43,550 nt of DNA. Origin: JACRJW01 sp964359095 (lineage in GTDB: Bacteria > Patescibacteriota > Patescibacteriia > UBA9934 > GWF2-40-263). The number at the start of each line of letters is the position of its first letter. The first letter of the stretch is position 1. Made by a program: the position numbers and the translations under genes. Under the pieces are notes generated by a model. That model was not told the DNA's origin. It was given only the letters and a program-made list of their open reading frames with translations, and did not search any database. Below are positions 21,835-29,356 of the stretch, in pieces. Location: NCBI GenBank assembly GCA_964359095.1, contig CAYHRJ010000003.1, positions 1 through 43,550 on the forward strand. Reading direction: 5' to 3'.

Positions 21835-22650
21835 TTACTCTACAACGATCGTTGCGGTCATGCTTGAGTGGTACTTGCAGTAGTAGTCGTAATCGCCAGC
21901 TTCATCGAAGTAGCGGGAGAAGTGTTTGCCAGCGGCGAGTGTTCCGGTTCCCCATTCACCATCTTCTGCGCTCGCGGTGTGGCTGCTGTCGCCTTCGTTC
22001 ACGAATCGCACAGCGGTACCAGCTTCGATCACGAGTTCTTCATCGCTGTACGCATTGTCGGTAATGGTGACAGTGACGTAAGGCTGGAGACCTTTGTCCG
22101 TATCAATGGAGTCGGCTTCGGCAATTTCTGCATCGGCATCGAACTGTGAAGCGAACTCGAGTTCAGAACCCATGGTGTAATTTGAGAAGAATCCATCTGG
22201 AACGTCGTGGATCTCTTGGTTCCAAGAGGAGCCGTAGAGTTCCTCGGCGACTTCTTCAGATGGAATGCCCATGATCTCACCGCCAGCGCCTACGACATAG
22301 ACCGTTGGATCAGAATTGATTTTGATCATCTTCACACCAGGCTTGTAGGTGACGTTGCCGCCGATCTGGATGGTGGACATGTCGGAATCGGAGAGCCAAA
22401 CCACGTCGTCAAAATTTTCGTACCAAGTGTCGTACGTTTTGCTATTGGGGAACACGTAACGAAAACCGTCCAGGCCGTAGTAGTACACAGCCGAGAACGA
22501 TTCACCGCGAATGAGGTCGCCGGCTTCCAAATCTTCAGGATCTGTAAGCGTGGTAGCGCTCGCCGACGGGATGAGGCTCGAAAGGGTGAAGCTAAGAGTG
22601 AGGGCGATCGTGAGCAGTGAGACTGACAAAAAAGTAAGTCGTTTTGTCAT
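21835..22650 (-). CDS. exported cupredoxin-like protein with intact copper site
   Basis: A 271-residue protein. A signal peptide (LTFLSVSLLTIALTLSFTLS) is followed by a module with YYYGLDGFRYVFPNSKTY and TIQIGGNVTYKPGVKMIK (about 40-140), a pattern shared with its neighbour. A C-terminal cupredoxin domain holds VRFVNEGDSSHTAS (H224) and YYCKYHSSM (C258, H261, M264), the four ligands of a type 1 copper site. It is probably a secreted or surface electron carrier or copper binder. A TATAAT box lies on the minus strand near 22690. A tandem paralogue lies upstream at 22730-23584. Confidence 0.82.
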   Translation of the reverse strand: MTKRLTFLSVSLLTIALTLSFTLSSLIPSASATTLTDPEDLEAGDLIRGESFSAVYYYGLDGFRYVFPNSKTYDTWYENFDDVVWLSDSDMSTIQIGGNVTYKPGVKMIKINSDPTVYVVGAGGEIMGIPSEEVAEELYGSSWNQEIHDVPDGFFSNYTMGSELEFASQFDADAEIAEADSIDTDKGLQPYVTVTITDNAYSDEELVIEAGTAVRFVNEGDSSHTASAEDGEWGTGTLAAGKHFSRYFDEAGDYDYYCKYHSSMTATIVVE

Positions 22651-22729
22651 AAGGCCATGAATAAAAAATTAGTGAACGGGAAGATTATAGCATGGCTGAA
22701 AAGAAGGCGTCGAGCCCCGTTTTCCACCG

Positions 22730-23584
22730 TTACTCAACAATGATTGCCCCTTCAAAAACGTTGCGATCATCGTCTTTTGAGTAGTAGTGCCAGGTTCCTG
22801 CTTCATTGAAGTATTTGGTGAAGTGTTCTCCCGTTTGCAGTGTTCCAGATCCCCAGACACGGTCCCATTCAGTCGCCGAGTGTGTGTCCTCGTCTTCGTT
22901 GACCCAACGAATCGCTATGCCAACGTTTACGGTGATGGTTGGCTGACTATATCCATCAGCAGAGATTTCGATCTCGACAAACGGATGCAAGTCGCGATCG
23001 TCGTTTATCGAGAGCGCATCTTGTTCCTCCACGTCTACATCGTACTGTGAGGAGAACTCAACGTCCTCGCCGATTTCGTAGTTTCCAAAAAAACCGTCAG
23101 GGATGTCGTCGATCTGTTCGTTCCAATTCTCGCCGTAGAGTTCACTCGCGACTTCTTCAGATTCGATCGCTCGCAGAATTCCTCCCGCGCTGAGCGCATA
23201 CACCGTTGGGTCGCTCTGGATTTTAAGCATCTTCACACCTGGCTTGTAGGTGACGTTGCCGCCGATCTGGATCGTGGCAAGGTCCCCGTCGGAGAGCCAG
23301 AGTACAGCCGAGAAGTCCTCGTACCAGGTTGAGTAGGTTTTGTCGTTGGGGAACACGTAGCGCAAACCGTCCTCGCCGTAGTAGTAGACAGCGGGAAAAG
23401 ATTCTCCACGAATGAGATCGCCTGGCGACAGGTCGTCAGGGGAGACGGTGGAAGCGGCGAGTACGGGAAGGGCTGCAAAGGCTGCAAGGGCTGCGAGGGC
23501 TGCGAAAACTCGGTAGCCCCAGGCTTCCCTGCCCGCCAAAGCTTCAGCGACGGCGGGAGCCTGGGTTCGATAGTGAGATTTCAT
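22730..23584 (-). CDS. exported cupredoxin-like paralogue lacking copper ligands
   Basis: A 284-residue paralogue of the preceding protein with the same middle module (YYYGEDGLRYVFPNDKTY, TIQIGGNVTYKPGVKMLK). Its cupredoxin-like end keeps the first His (EDTHSATE), but the loop reads HYYSKDDDRNVFE, so the Cys, second His and Met ligands are gone; copper binding by the usual site is unlikely. The signal peptide (FAALAALAAFAALPVLAAS) is coded by four copies of a nine-base unit. It is preceded by about 20 residues that come from a palindromic repeat (23517-23565). It overlaps the end of rpe by 41 bases. The true start could be internal. Confidence 0.78.
   Translation of the reverse strand: MKSHYRTQAPAVAEALAGREAWGYRVFAALAALAAFAALPVLAASTVSPDDLSPGDLIRGESFPAVYYYGEDGLRYVFPNDKTYSTWYEDFSAVLWLSDGDLATIQIGGNVTYKPGVKMLKIQSDPTVYALSAGGILRAIESEEVASELYGENWNEQIDDIPDGFFGNYEIGEDVEFSSQYDVDVEEQDALSINDDRDLHPFVEIEISADGYSQPTITVNVGIAIRWVNEDEDTHSATEWDRVWGSGTLQTGEHFTKYFNEAGTWHYYSKDDDRNVFEGAIIVE
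23471..23506. repeat. four tandem nine-base units in a signal-peptide coding region
   Basis: GGCTGCAAA, GGCTGCAAG, GGCTGCGAG and GGCTGCGAA follow one another, coding Ala-rich hydrophobic residues on the minus strand. The hydrophobic core length could change by slippage in steps of three residues. Confidence 0.75.
23517..23565. repeat. palindromic repeat read as the N-terminus of the cupredoxin-like paralogue
   Basis: CCCAGGCT and AGCCTGGG are outer arms, with CCCGCC and GGCGGG as inner arms. It overlaps the 3' end of rpe and the 5' end of the next gene and encodes QAPAVAEALAGREAWG in the latter. Confidence 0.65.
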
Positions 23585-24248
23585 AGAGTTGTTGATTCAT
23601 TTCCTTCAGTGTACCACCTGGATCCTTGGACTTGAAGATCGCTCCACCCACACACAGCCGATTCGCACCTGCCTTCACGAGCGCTGGGATCAACTCCGCT
23701 GTCACACCACCATCCACCTCGATCACGAGATCAGGTCTGTGCGCTCGTGCTTGAGCGATTTTTTCCAAGATGGATTCCAGACTACCGCCATGTTCAGGAT
23801 CGCCAAAGGTCTGCCCTTGTCGTCCTGGATGCACGCTCATGATCGTGAGCTGGTTGACTTGGTGGAGGACTTCCTCGATTTCTTTCAGGGGCGACTCAGG
23901 ATTCAGTGCGACTCCGATCTCGAGTTTGAGCTCGTCTTTGATGAAGCCCGTGACCGCTCCTGTTGGGCGATGCATCTCCGCATGGACAATCGCTCTCTTG
24001 AAAGTTGGAACGTACTTCTTCCACGCCTCGATGATGGGAATCGGATTTTCGACCATGAGGTGGAGTTCGATTTCGACATCCGTCTTGATCGCGCCAACAC
24101 GCTGCGCATCAAACCAGGTCGTGTTGGGAAACAGTGTTCCGTCGAGCACATCCACCTGAATCAACCGACAGCCTTTTTCAACCGCGCGCAGACAAGCCTC
24201 AAATTCTTTTTCTGATTCGACGAGTAAGGCTGGGACGATTTCGATCAT
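23544..24248 (-). CDS. rpe: ribulose-phosphate 3-epimerase
   Basis: A 234-residue TIM-barrel protein. It contains IVPALLVESE, LIQVDVLDGTLFPN, ELHLMVENP with the metal His, IMSVHPGRQGQTF and VIEVDGGVTAELIP, then CVGGAIFKS at the phosphate end. These are the conserved motifs of Rpe, which interconverts ribulose-5-phosphate and xylulose-5-phosphate. The last residues (SNPGSRRR) come from the palindromic repeat and may be an extension. The first strand reads PALL rather than the common PSIL. It overlaps the HD-hydrolase gene by four bases (ATGA) in a toxin-antitoxin-led operon and supplies the pentose-phosphate pathway together with RpiB and transketolase. Confidence 0.92.
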   Translation of the reverse strand: MIEIVPALLVESEKEFEACLRAVEKGCRLIQVDVLDGTLFPNTTWFDAQRVGAIKTDVEIELHLMVENPIPIIEAWKKYVPTFKRAIVHAEMHRPTGAVTGFIKDELKLEIGVALNPESPLKEIEEVLHQVNQLTIMSVHPGRQGQTFGDPEHGGSLESILEKIAQARAHRPDLVIEVDGGVTAELIPALVKAGANRLCVGGAIFKSKDPGGTLKEMNQQLYEISLSNPGSRRR

Positions 24249-24817
24249 AGTGTAATTTCTGATGGTAGTTTAGGAACTTCACCGTCAGTAACCATCGTTC
24301 GGTATTTTTTTGCGAGTTGTTTACCAAGGATGACAATGTTGAGCTGTCCGTAATGTGTTTCCACGCTTTCGATTAACTTTTCTGTAAAGTCCAGCCATTC
24401 AGGATAACGGAAGGAGCGAAGACCGGCGTCATAGAGCGTCGCCACCTTATCGTAGAGCTTTACAAGATGTACCTCGTGATTTTTTGATAAGACTCCAACA
24501 ACTTCTTCTGCGAAATTGTTATATGTCATATCCTTTACAAGTCGTAGGACGTCTGATGGTAGTGATTCGGGGAGTGGTTGAGATGTGTCTTCGAGGACAT
24601 CATGGAAAAGTAAGGCGATGGCACCAGCATCCCGAAGACGCTCGGGGAGCTGAGTGTCCAAGAGCATCATTGTTGAGCACCACAAGCAATGAGTGAAGTA
24701 AGGATTCTTTTCTCCACCTGGAAAGGTACGGAATGCTTTGGCAGTTGGTAACGTATGTTCTTGATGCGCTTCAGCGACGTACGTTACATACTGCGCATAT
24801 TCTTTGTAGTCAATCAT
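24245..24817 (-). CDS. HD-domain hydrolase, SpoT/MESH1-like
   Basis: This 190-residue protein carries an HD site: YFTHCLWCSTMM with the first His, ALLFHDVLEDT with the HD pair and the EDT that follows, and LVKLYDKVATLYD with the late Asp. HDVLEDT-type sequences occur in the ppGpp hydrolase domain of RelA/SpoT and in MESH1. A role in hydrolysing (p)ppGpp or a similar nucleotide is plausible but not shown. No synthetase or TGS domain is attached. It lies four bases after the DUF5615 toxin-like gene, within the same operon as rpe. Confidence 0.72.
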   Translation of the reverse strand: MIDYKEYAQYVTYVAEAHQEHTLPTAKAFRTFPGGEKNPYFTHCLWCSTMMLLDTQLPERLRDAGAIALLFHDVLEDTSQPLPESLPSDVLRLVKDMTYNNFAEEVVGVLSKNHEVHLVKLYDKVATLYDAGLRSFRYPEWLDFTEKLIESVETHYGQLNIVILGKQLAKKYRTMVTDGEVPKLPSEITL

Positions 24818-24821
24818 AGAG

Positions 24822-25169
24822 TTATCTTACACGAATATGATCATCTGTGATGACAATGTAGCGGTTTACTATGTCCTTTTCTGGTGACTGGAGGATCGAG
24901 AGAAGTCGTCGGATGTAGCCTTCATCTGTAGCCTGTGTGAGCCTAAATAAAATAACACCGCAATGTGGGTGATGTTGTCGATAGATGAGATCCCCAAAAT
25001 CTTTATCGTTGGTGATAAGGATTCGGTTTTCAGTAAACGCTAGTTTGAGAACTTGGTCATCGGGTAATCCACGATCCTCCGTCCCAGCGAGATAGCGGAC
25101 GCTATGTCCGGAGGATTCCAGAAACGTACCGACGCTTTTTTTCATGTTTGCGTCGAGCAGGAATTTCAT
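24822..25169 (-). CDS. DUF5615-type PIN-like toxin
   Basis: This 115-residue protein has PIN-like acidic residues: MKFLLDANMKKSV (D6), RGLPDDQVLKLA, and ILITNDKDFGDLIY with two Asp. This matches the DUF5615/Mut7-C-like family that accompanies DUF433 antitoxins. It is presumed to be a metal-dependent ribonuclease. It overlaps the DUF433 gene by four bases (ATGA), as toxin-antitoxin partners do. All acidic positions look intact. Confidence 0.85.
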   Translation of the reverse strand: MKFLLDANMKKSVGTFLESSGHSVRYLAGTEDRGLPDDQVLKLAFTENRILITNDKDFGDLIYRQHHPHCGVILFRLTQATDEGYIRRLLSILQSPEKDIVNRYIVITDDHIRVR

Positions 25170-25411
25170 AACCTTTCAGGTATCATGTCAAAGTGTTTTA
25201 TTTCTTCCATCGTAACAGCATCTCGTGCGTAAGCGATGGCAGCAAGAATATCTTCCCTAGAGAGATCTGGGTATTCTTCAAGGAATTCAGCGTAAGAAAT
25301 TCCTTGGGAGAGCATGTTCAAAATCAACTCAACCGATATGCGCGTACCGCGGATCGTGGGTTTACCGACAAGAATAGCAGGATCACAGACAATGCGAGAT
25401 TGGTAGTCCAT
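25166..25411 (-). CDS. DUF433 antitoxin
   Basis: About 81 residues with the DUF433 pattern: RIVCDPAILVGKPTIRGTRI, SVELILNMLSQG, YAEFLEEYPDLSREDILAAI and AYARDAV, a winged-helix-like DNA-binding fold. The ATG at 25411 is chosen because TATACT lies exactly eight bases upstream; a longer frame to 25456 would run through the promoter. It neutralises the DUF5615 protein and probably autoregulates. It heads an operon that continues into an HD hydrolase, rpe and a surface protein. Confidence 0.87.
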   Translation of the reverse strand: MDYQSRIVCDPAILVGKPTIRGTRISVELILNMLSQGISYAEFLEEYPDLSREDILAAIAYARDAVTMEEIKHFDMIPERL

Positions 25412-25419
25412 ATAAAGAA

Positions 25420-25454
25420 AGTATAACATTCCTTGACCTTTCCGCCAAACAGGC
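25420..25454 (-). promoter_or_regulatory. leaderless promoter of the DUF433/DUF5615 operon
   Basis: On the minus strand TTGGCG, a 17-base spacer and TATACT (25425-25420), then eight bases to the ATG. The stretch 25430-25454 matches 22 of 25 positions at 11250-11274, the promoter of the hicB operon. A plus-strand TTGACC remains here without a matching -10 box. Confidence 0.6.
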
Positions 25455-25456
25455 AC

Positions 25457-25618
25457 TGAAGGAAATCGATCAACGCATGCCCCTCTACGAGGCTTTTATT
25501 CGAGGCTGGATTCGCAACATCTCGATCGGATGGAAGCCAACGGCCGTTGTCAATGTTACGCCGCATTCAACCTGATAGGATCTCATACGTTCGCGCTGGG
25601 TTTTGACTTGGCGCGTTT
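25457..25618. other. gene-free, GC-richer spacer, possible gene relic
   Basis: Between the toxin-antitoxin promoter and rpiB I find no gene that stands up. On the plus strand a frame passes through ALKEIDQRMPLYEAFIRGWI and stops near 25574, but it lacks a promoter, a start signal and a recognisable family. It follows the TTGACC half-promoter, so it may be the remnant of a GC-rich unit. Confidence 0.3.
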
Positions 25619-26086
25619 TCAATTTCCAAATTCAGTGTTTTCAATCTCCTCCACTTTTTTCAATCGTCGTATATGACGATCCTCTGAGCTGAAGTCAGTA
25701 GCGAGCCAGGTGTCGACGATGCCCTTTGCTTCTTTGTGCGTGAGGTGTCGGCCTGGGAGACACAAGACGTTCGTATTGTCGTCGGTGCGGGCGCTCGTCG
25801 CCACTTCTTTATTGAAGCCGGTTGCCGCACGCACGCCTTTTACTTTGTTGGCGACGATGCAGATTCCTTGCGCGTTTCCGCAGATGACGATTCCATGCGC
25901 GTTGCCGTCAGTGGCGACACGCTTGGCAACCGCGTAGCCAAAGTCTGGGTAGTCGTCGTCACCGACCAGGTTTTCATTTCCCATGTCCGTGACTTTAAAG
26001 CCCTGCTCCTTTAAGTGATCCTCAAGTGCCTCCTTCAAATCCCAGCCCGCATGGTCTGCGCCGATGTAGATCGTTGGTTTGTGCAT
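25619..26086 (-). CDS. rpiB: ribose-5-phosphate isomerase B
   Basis: This 155-residue protein has the RpiB/LacAB fold. It contains IYIGADHAGWDLKEALEDHL, DDDYPDFGYAVAKRVA, and GIVICGNAQGICIVANKVKGVRA, where the catalytic Cys region and anion loop lie, then DDNTNVLCLPGRHL. It interconverts ribose-5-phosphate and ribulose-5-phosphate, completing the pentose interconversions with Rpe and transketolase. In RpiB the usual CGSG loop reads CGNA here, a modest change. It is a single-gene unit. The spacer upstream also contains the divergent hicB-like promoter. Confidence 0.92.
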   Translation of the reverse strand: MHKPTIYIGADHAGWDLKEALEDHLKEQGFKVTDMGNENLVGDDDYPDFGYAVAKRVATDGNAHGIVICGNAQGICIVANKVKGVRAATGFNKEVATSARTDDNTNVLCLPGRHLTHKEAKGIVDTWLATDFSSEDRHIRRLKKVEEIENTEFGN

Positions 26087-26110
26087 AGTGGGCGGATCTT
26101 ACCACGATTA

Positions 26111-26139
26111 TTGATTTTTTCAGATGTCGATGATATATT
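26111..26139 (+). promoter_or_regulatory. leaderless promoter of the HicB-like gene
   Basis: TTGATT at 26111-26116, a 17-base spacer, TATATT at 26134-26139, and eight bases to the ATG at 26148. Confidence 0.6.
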
Positions 26140-26147
26140 TTTACTGT

Positions 26148-26393
26148 ATGTTGAAGGAAAAATTTCTTGATTTTACTGTTTTATTCCAACCGGCAGATGA
26201 GGGTGGTTATACGGTTGTTGTACCAGCACTGCCAGGTTGTATCACGGAAGGCGATACCCTTGAGGAGGCGAGAGCTATGGTTAAGGATGCCATTGTGTGT
26301 TATTTAGGTAGTCTCATCAAGGACGGTCTGGACGTTCCGACTGAGTCAGAAAGCCTCATTGGAAAAGTGCGGATTGCTCTTACGACTGCATGA
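26148..26393 (+). CDS. hicB: HicB-family antitoxin (orphaned)
   Basis: About 81 residues with the HicB fold: DFTVLFQPADEGGYTVVVPALPGC, then EGDTLEEARAMVKDAIVCYL and LIKDGLDVPTES. ATG 26148 is preferred to 26124 because of the TATATT box eight bases upstream. The protein looks intact, but the following hicA frame is truncated, so it is probably an antitoxin left without its toxin, perhaps kept as a regulator or to block related toxins such as the one at 10771-10992. Confidence 0.85.
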   Translation: MLKEKFLDFTVLFQPADEGGYTVVVPALPGCITEGDTLEEARAMVKDAIVCYLGSLIKDGLDVPTESESLIGKVRIALTTA

Positions 26394-26401
26394 CTCCCAG
26401 G

Positions 26402-26509
26402 ATGCCTATCATCGGTGCAGCGCACATGATCAAGGCTCTTGAGAGAGCCGGTTTTTATTTGCAGGAATATCGATCGAAGAATTTATTGCCTTACTATGAA
26501 TTTTCCTGA
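26402..26509 (+). pseudogene. truncated hicA relic
   Basis: The frame MPIIGAAHMIKALERAGFYL matches the first helix of HicA proteins (a start of the kind IKALERAGF), then loses the family and stops after 35 codons. The conserved GSH segment with the catalytic His is missing. It follows hicB by eight bases and overlaps the IleRS start by 14 bases, which suggests a deletion that fused the locus to ileS. Confidence 0.6.
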
Positions 26510-29354
26510 ACGTGAGTTAGAGGTTCTCAAACAGTGGGAGCAAGACGAGATTTTTAAGAAGACGCTTGAGAAGCCTTCTCCAAAAGGCCCGTTTGTTTTT
26601 TATGAGGGACCTCCTACAGCCAATGGCCGTCCAGGGATTCACCATGTGGAGGCGCGGGCGTTCAAGGATTGTATTCCGCGATTTCGTACGATGCAGGGTT
26701 ACCGCGTAGTGCGGAAAGGTGGTTGGGATACACACGGACTGCCTGTTGAGCTTGAAGTGGAGAAACAACTTGGGTTTACAGGCAAGGCACAGATTGAAGA
26801 ATACGGGATCGCCAAGTTCAATGAGAAATGTAAGGAGAGTGTGTGGACGTACAAAAAAGATTGGGAGGAGTTTACCAAACGGCTTGGCTACTGGGTGGAT
26901 CTTGAGAAACCGTTTATCACCTACGATGCTTCCTACGTGGAGTCGCTGTGGTGGGTTGTGAAGCAGATTTGGGAGAAGGGATTTTTGTACAAAGATTATC
27001 GTGTGACGCCGCACTGTCCGCGCTGTGGGACGAGTTTGTCGTCGCATGAGCTTTCGCAGGGGTATAAGGATGTGAAGGATTTGTCTGTGACCGCGAAGTT
27101 CAAAATCGCGGGGACGGAAAATGAATATCTTCTCGCTTGGACAACGACGCCATGGACGCTTCCTGGGAACGTCGGGCTCGCTGTGGGGAAGGATATTGTG
27201 TATGTGAAAGTGAAACAGGGCGAGGATTTTTTGTGGCTCGCGAAAGATCGTCTTGGTGAGGTGAAAGATCCTTACGAGATTGTAGAGGAGGCGAAAGGAG
27301 CGACTCTTGTCGGGAAAAGTTACGAGCCGCTGTATCCATTTTTGAAAGAGGCAATTCTTGGAACAGATCAAGAGTCCAAAAAAGCGTGGTGTGTGATGGC
27401 GGCTGATTTTGTGACGACGACAGACGGCACGGGCATCGTGCACACAGCGGTCATGTACGGAGCGGATGACTTTGCGCTTGGACAGCAAGTGGGTCTGCCA
27501 AAGCATCATCTTGTAAAACTCGACGGCAGCTTTATGGAAGGAATGGATTTTCTCTCTGGTCGTCACGTGACGGACGAAGACGTGGCGGTGGATATCATCA
27601 AGGATCTTGCGCACCGCGGACTTTTGTTTGCCAAAGCGAAGTATGAGCACTCGTATCCCCACTGTTGGCGTTGCAAGACAAAGGTTATCTACTACGCGAA
27701 AGACTCCTGGTATATCCGCATGAGCGATTTACGTGAGCAACTCCTCGCAGAGAACGCCAACATTCACTGGGAGCCAGATCATATTCGCGACGGCCGGTTT
27801 GGAGAATGGTTGCGTGAGGTGAAGGACTGGGCATTTTCACGCGAGCGTTATTGGGGGACACCGCTGCCAATCTGGGAGAGTGATGATGGCGATCGATTGT
27901 GCATCGGTTCGTTTGCGGAGCTGCGTTCGCTCGCGAAAGATCCGACGAAAGTCGGTGAGGCGTTTGATCCGCACCGTCCGTTTGTGGATGAGGTTGTGCT
28001 CGTGAAAGATGGCAAAGAATACAAGCGCGTCCCGGATGTGTGTGACGTTTGGTTTGATTCTGGTTGCATGCCGTATGCCCAGTGGCATTATCCGTTTGAG
28101 AATAAAGAACTTGTTGATTCAGGCGAAGTATTTCCAGCAGATTATATTTCCGAGGCGATCGATCAGACGCGCGGTTGGTTTTATACTCTACTGGCGGTTT
28201 CAACATTGCTTGGTCGTGAACGACCGTTCAAAAACGTCATTTGTTTGGGACATGTCTTGGATGCGGAAGGGAAGAAGATGTCAAAGTCACTCGGGAACGT
28301 CGTGAATCCAATGGAGATGATTGAGAAGTATGGCGCGGATGCTGTTCGTTGGTACATGTACACGATCAACCAGCCAGGCGAGTCCAAACGTTTTGATGAG
28401 AAAGCCCTTGGGGACATTGTGCGCAAGAATTTTACGATCCTCATGAACGTCGCCGCGTTTTACGAGTTATTTGCGCAAGAGGGAACGAGTCAGGTCAAGG
28501 ATCCAACACACGTACTTGATCGCTGGATTCTCGCGCGCCTCAACAAACTCGTTGTCGATACAACCGACCGGCTCGAGAAGTACATCATCACCGAAACCGT
28601 CCGTGATCTCGGGGCGTTTATCGATGACCTTTCGACGTGGTACGTGCGCCGATCTCGCGATCGCATGAAGGGAGAAGATGTTGCGGATCGAGCAGTAGCA
28701 ATCGAGACTCTTCGTCAGTGTCTCTTCACCCTTTCAAAACTGATGGCTCCATTTGCTCCGTTCCTTGCTGAGTCTCTCTACAAGCAAGTAGGTGGACCTC
28801 TTGCGTCTGTCCATCTGGAAGAGTGGCCCGTGTCCGATAGCGCTCTGATCGATGAGGTTGTGCTAGAAGAGATGGGCCGTACCCGTTCTCTTGTCTCTCG
28901 TGCGCTTGAACGCCGATCAGAGGTGGGAATCAATGTACGGCAGGCTTTAGGAGGCATGATCATAACCGTACCCTCTGGTGAGATTGGAGAAAAATATCAG
29001 GATTTGATAAAAGATGAAGTGAACGTGAAATCCATCGAAGTAAAAAAAGGGGAATACGCGGTGGAGCTCGATCTCACACTCACACCAGCGTTGGTACGGG
29101 AGGGAACCGTGCGTGAGGTCATTCGGCGTGTGAACGACTTGCGCAAAACGTCTGGACTCACGATTGAAGATCGCATCGAGTTGTATGTCACAGGAGAATC
29201 CGAGATCCTCAAAGCGGTTCAAGAACATCAAGATTTACTGCTGCGCGGAACACTATCCTCTTCTGTGCGCACGGACGGTTCTGTTCCCGAGATCAAGAGT
29301 ATGTTCCGTGTCAACGAATTCGATATTACGATTGGGTTTGCTATACTGAAGTAA
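26496..29354 (+). CDS. ileS: isoleucyl-tRNA synthetase
   Basis: A class I synthetase of about 952 residues. The first signature region is GPPTANGRPGIHHVEA (about 38-53), a HIGH variant. The CP1 editing domain is long, with WTTTPWTLPGN near 210-220. Metal-binding pairs occur at HCPRCGTSL near 174 and HCWRCKTKV near 388, then FDSGCMPYAQWHYP. KMSKSLGN follows near 592, and an anticodon-binding domain ends the protein. It charges tRNA-Ile and edits mischarged valine. The ATG at 26496 begins the conserved region; an upstream start would read through the hicA relic. The TrmB-like gene follows two bases after its stop. Confidence 0.95.
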   Translation: MNFPERELEVLKQWEQDEIFKKTLEKPSPKGPFVFYEGPPTANGRPGIHHVEARAFKDCIPRFRTMQGYRVVRKGGWDTHGLPVELEVEKQLGFTGKAQIEEYGIAKFNEKCKESVWTYKKDWEEFTKRLGYWVDLEKPFITYDASYVESLWWVVKQIWEKGFLYKDYRVTPHCPRCGTSLSSHELSQGYKDVKDLSVTAKFKIAGTENEYLLAWTTTPWTLPGNVGLAVGKDIVYVKVKQGEDFLWLAKDRLGEVKDPYEIVEEAKGATLVGKSYEPLYPFLKEAILGTDQESKKAWCVMAADFVTTTDGTGIVHTAVMYGADDFALGQQVGLPKHHLVKLDGSFMEGMDFLSGRHVTDEDVAVDIIKDLAHRGLLFAKAKYEHSYPHCWRCKTKVIYYAKDSWYIRMSDLREQLLAENANIHWEPDHIRDGRFGEWLREVKDWAFSRERYWGTPLPIWESDDGDRLCIGSFAELRSLAKDPTKVGEAFDPHRPFVDEVVLVKDGKEYKRVPDVCDVWFDSGCMPYAQWHYPFENKELVDSGEVFPADYISEAIDQTRGWFYTLLAVSTLLGRERPFKNVICLGHVLDAEGKKMSKSLGNVVNPMEMIEKYGADAVRWYMYTINQPGESKRFDEKALGDIVRKNFTILMNVAAFYELFAQEGTSQVKDPTHVLDRWILARLNKLVVDTTDRLEKYIITETVRDLGAFIDDLSTWYVRRSRDRMKGEDVADRAVAIETLRQCLFTLSKLMAPFAPFLAESLYKQVGGPLASVHLEEWPVSDSALIDEVVLEEMGRTRSLVSRALERRSEVGINVRQALGGMIITVPSGEIGEKYQDLIKDEVNVKSIEVKKGEYAVELDLTLTPALVREGTVREVIRRVNDLRKTSGLTIEDRIELYVTGESEILKAVQEHQDLLLRGTLSSSVRTDGSVPEIKSMFRVNEFDITIGFAILK
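29342..29347 (+). promoter_or_regulatory. internal leaderless -10 box before the TrmB-like gene
   Basis: TATACT lies inside the last ileS codons, nine bases before the ATG at 29357. The regulator may therefore have its own leaderless transcript as well as read-through from ileS. Confidence 0.45.
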
Positions 29355-29356
29355 CT

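Noticed and set aside
26517..27662. 381-codon minus-strand open frame
   Set aside because: It is fully antisense to ileS, which is unmistakable; its composition (His/Arg/Leu rich) is typical of a shadow.
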